DNA of 64,000 nt from the NCBI GenBank assembly GCA_947504115.1, contig CANNGH010000010.1, forward strand, positions 38,880 to 102,879, written 5' to 3'. Both the position numbers and the translations under genes were made by a program. This document shows, piece by piece, positions 63,592 to 64,000 of the stretch (position 1 is its first letter; every line of letters begins with the position of its first letter). This DNA is from an uncultured Sedimentitalea sp. (GTDB lineage: Bacteria > Pseudomonadota > Alphaproteobacteria > Rhodobacterales > Rhodobacteraceae). The notes beneath the pieces were generated by a model. That model was not told where the DNA came from. It did no database searches and saw only the letters and a list, made by a program, of their open reading frames with translations.

Positions 63592-64000
63592 TCCGCTGGT
63601 TTACCGGGCACCCGACGGCGGCCAACCTGCTGCTGGTGCTGATCCTTGCCGCCGGGGCGATGGCGGTGCCGACGCTCAAGCGCGAGACCTTTCCCGATTT
63701 CCGCCCGGTCGAGGCCGAGATCAGCGTCGAATATCGCGGCGCCTCGGCCGAAGAGGTCGAGGACGCGATCTGCCGGCGCATCTGGGACGCGGTGGAAAGT
63801 GTCGAGCATCTGGACGAGTTGACCTGCACCGCGCAGGGCAGCATCGCCCGCGCGGTTGCGACCATGGCCCCCGGCGGCGACAGCGCCCGTTTCGTCAACG
63901 ATCTGCGCACCGAGGTCACCGCGGTCGATGATTTCCCCGATGGCGCCGACCCGGCCATCGTGCGCGAGTTGCATCGCACCGACACGGTCACCTCGGTCGC
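63588..64000 (+). CDS. RND efflux transporter, N-terminal part (cut by window end)
   Basis: The first 137 residues of an AcrB/MMPL-type inner-membrane pump. TM1 (NLLLVLILAAGAMAVPTLKRETFPDF) is followed by the porter subdomain start with VEYRGASAEEVEDAICRRI, as in AcrB-like proteins (usually PGASPEEVE). The gene runs past position 64000. It is coupled to the adaptor gene by a 4-nt overlap. Confidence 0.88.
   Translation, partial: MIRWFTGHPTAANLLLVLILAAGAMAVPTLKRETFPDFRPVEAEISVEYRGASAEEVEDAICRRIWDAVESVEHLDELTCTAQGSIARAVATMAPGGDSARFVNDLRTEVTAVDDFPDGADPAIVRELHRTDTVTSV

Overview
The window is high-GC, densely packed bacterial chromosome, most probably from an alphaproteobacterium of the Rhodobacterales/Paracoccaceae type. 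That placement is an inference. It rests on five matches to the alphaproteobacterial EcfG general-stress promoter (GGAAC-N16/17-CGTT), an HWE-family histidine kinase, an alternative complex III locus and the general gene style. There are no rRNA or tRNA genes, CRISPR arrays or intact insertion sequences.

Layout. 0-5 kb: the end of panC, a WGR protein, a ccdAB toxin-antitoxin pair, the minCDE division-site operon, a secreted DUF4168 protein and a crotonase. 4.9-8.1 kb: an FAD-dependent GMC dehydrogenase with a Tat-exported small subunit, then a delta-class carbonic anhydrase. 8.2-13.5 kb: a TreS-like GH13 enzyme and a CheB-CheR-PAS-HWE kinase fusion. 13.6-24.9 kb: one unbroken 12-gene respiratory operon holding alternative complex III (actABCDEF), a small membrane protein, a Sco-like protein and an A2-type caa3 oxidase; every junction is a 4-nt overlap. 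25-28.8 kb: an HdeA-like protein, a lower-GC islet with a serine acetyltransferase-like gene, a short-chain dehydrogenase and a PAP2 phosphatase gene broken by an amber codon. 28.8-38.5 kb: two divergent stress operons. One holds a membrane protein, a second GMC dehydrogenase with its small subunit, a GH15 enzyme and another membrane protein. The other holds a sensory-rhodopsin-transducer homologue, a PoxB-like ThDP enzyme and an enolase-superfamily enzyme. 39-46.8 kb: a complex I membrane arm (nuoA, H, J, K, L, M, N) with no NADH module; a cluster-free NuoB/NuoD-like protein sits where the connecting subunits should be. 47-51.5 kb: copper handling (DUF305, cueR, copA, copZ). 51.5-56.5 kb: a periplasmic flavin/electron-transfer set (DUF2271, PepSY-flavodoxin-FNR fusion, ApbE) and a di-haem peroxidase. 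56.8-64 kb: a P1B-4 metal ATPase, a cytochrome b561 and tandem PepSY protein divergent from a two-component system, and the start of an RND efflux operon.

How the genes work together. Three themes recur: membrane electron transfer (ACIII-caa3, Nuo membrane arm, two GMC dehydrogenases, PepSY/FNR, cytochromes b and c), general stress response (the five EcfG-type promoters drive the TreS-like, HdeA-like, SDR, GMC/GH15 and rhodopsin-transducer/ThDP units) and metal homeostasis (CueR-CopA-CopZ, P1B-4 ATPase). The most unusual items are the membrane-arm-only complex I cluster with altered proton-channel residues, the shared stress-promoter architecture, the bacterial delta carbonic anhydrase beside a sugar/alcohol dehydrogenase, and several decayed or truncated genes that mark past rearrangements.
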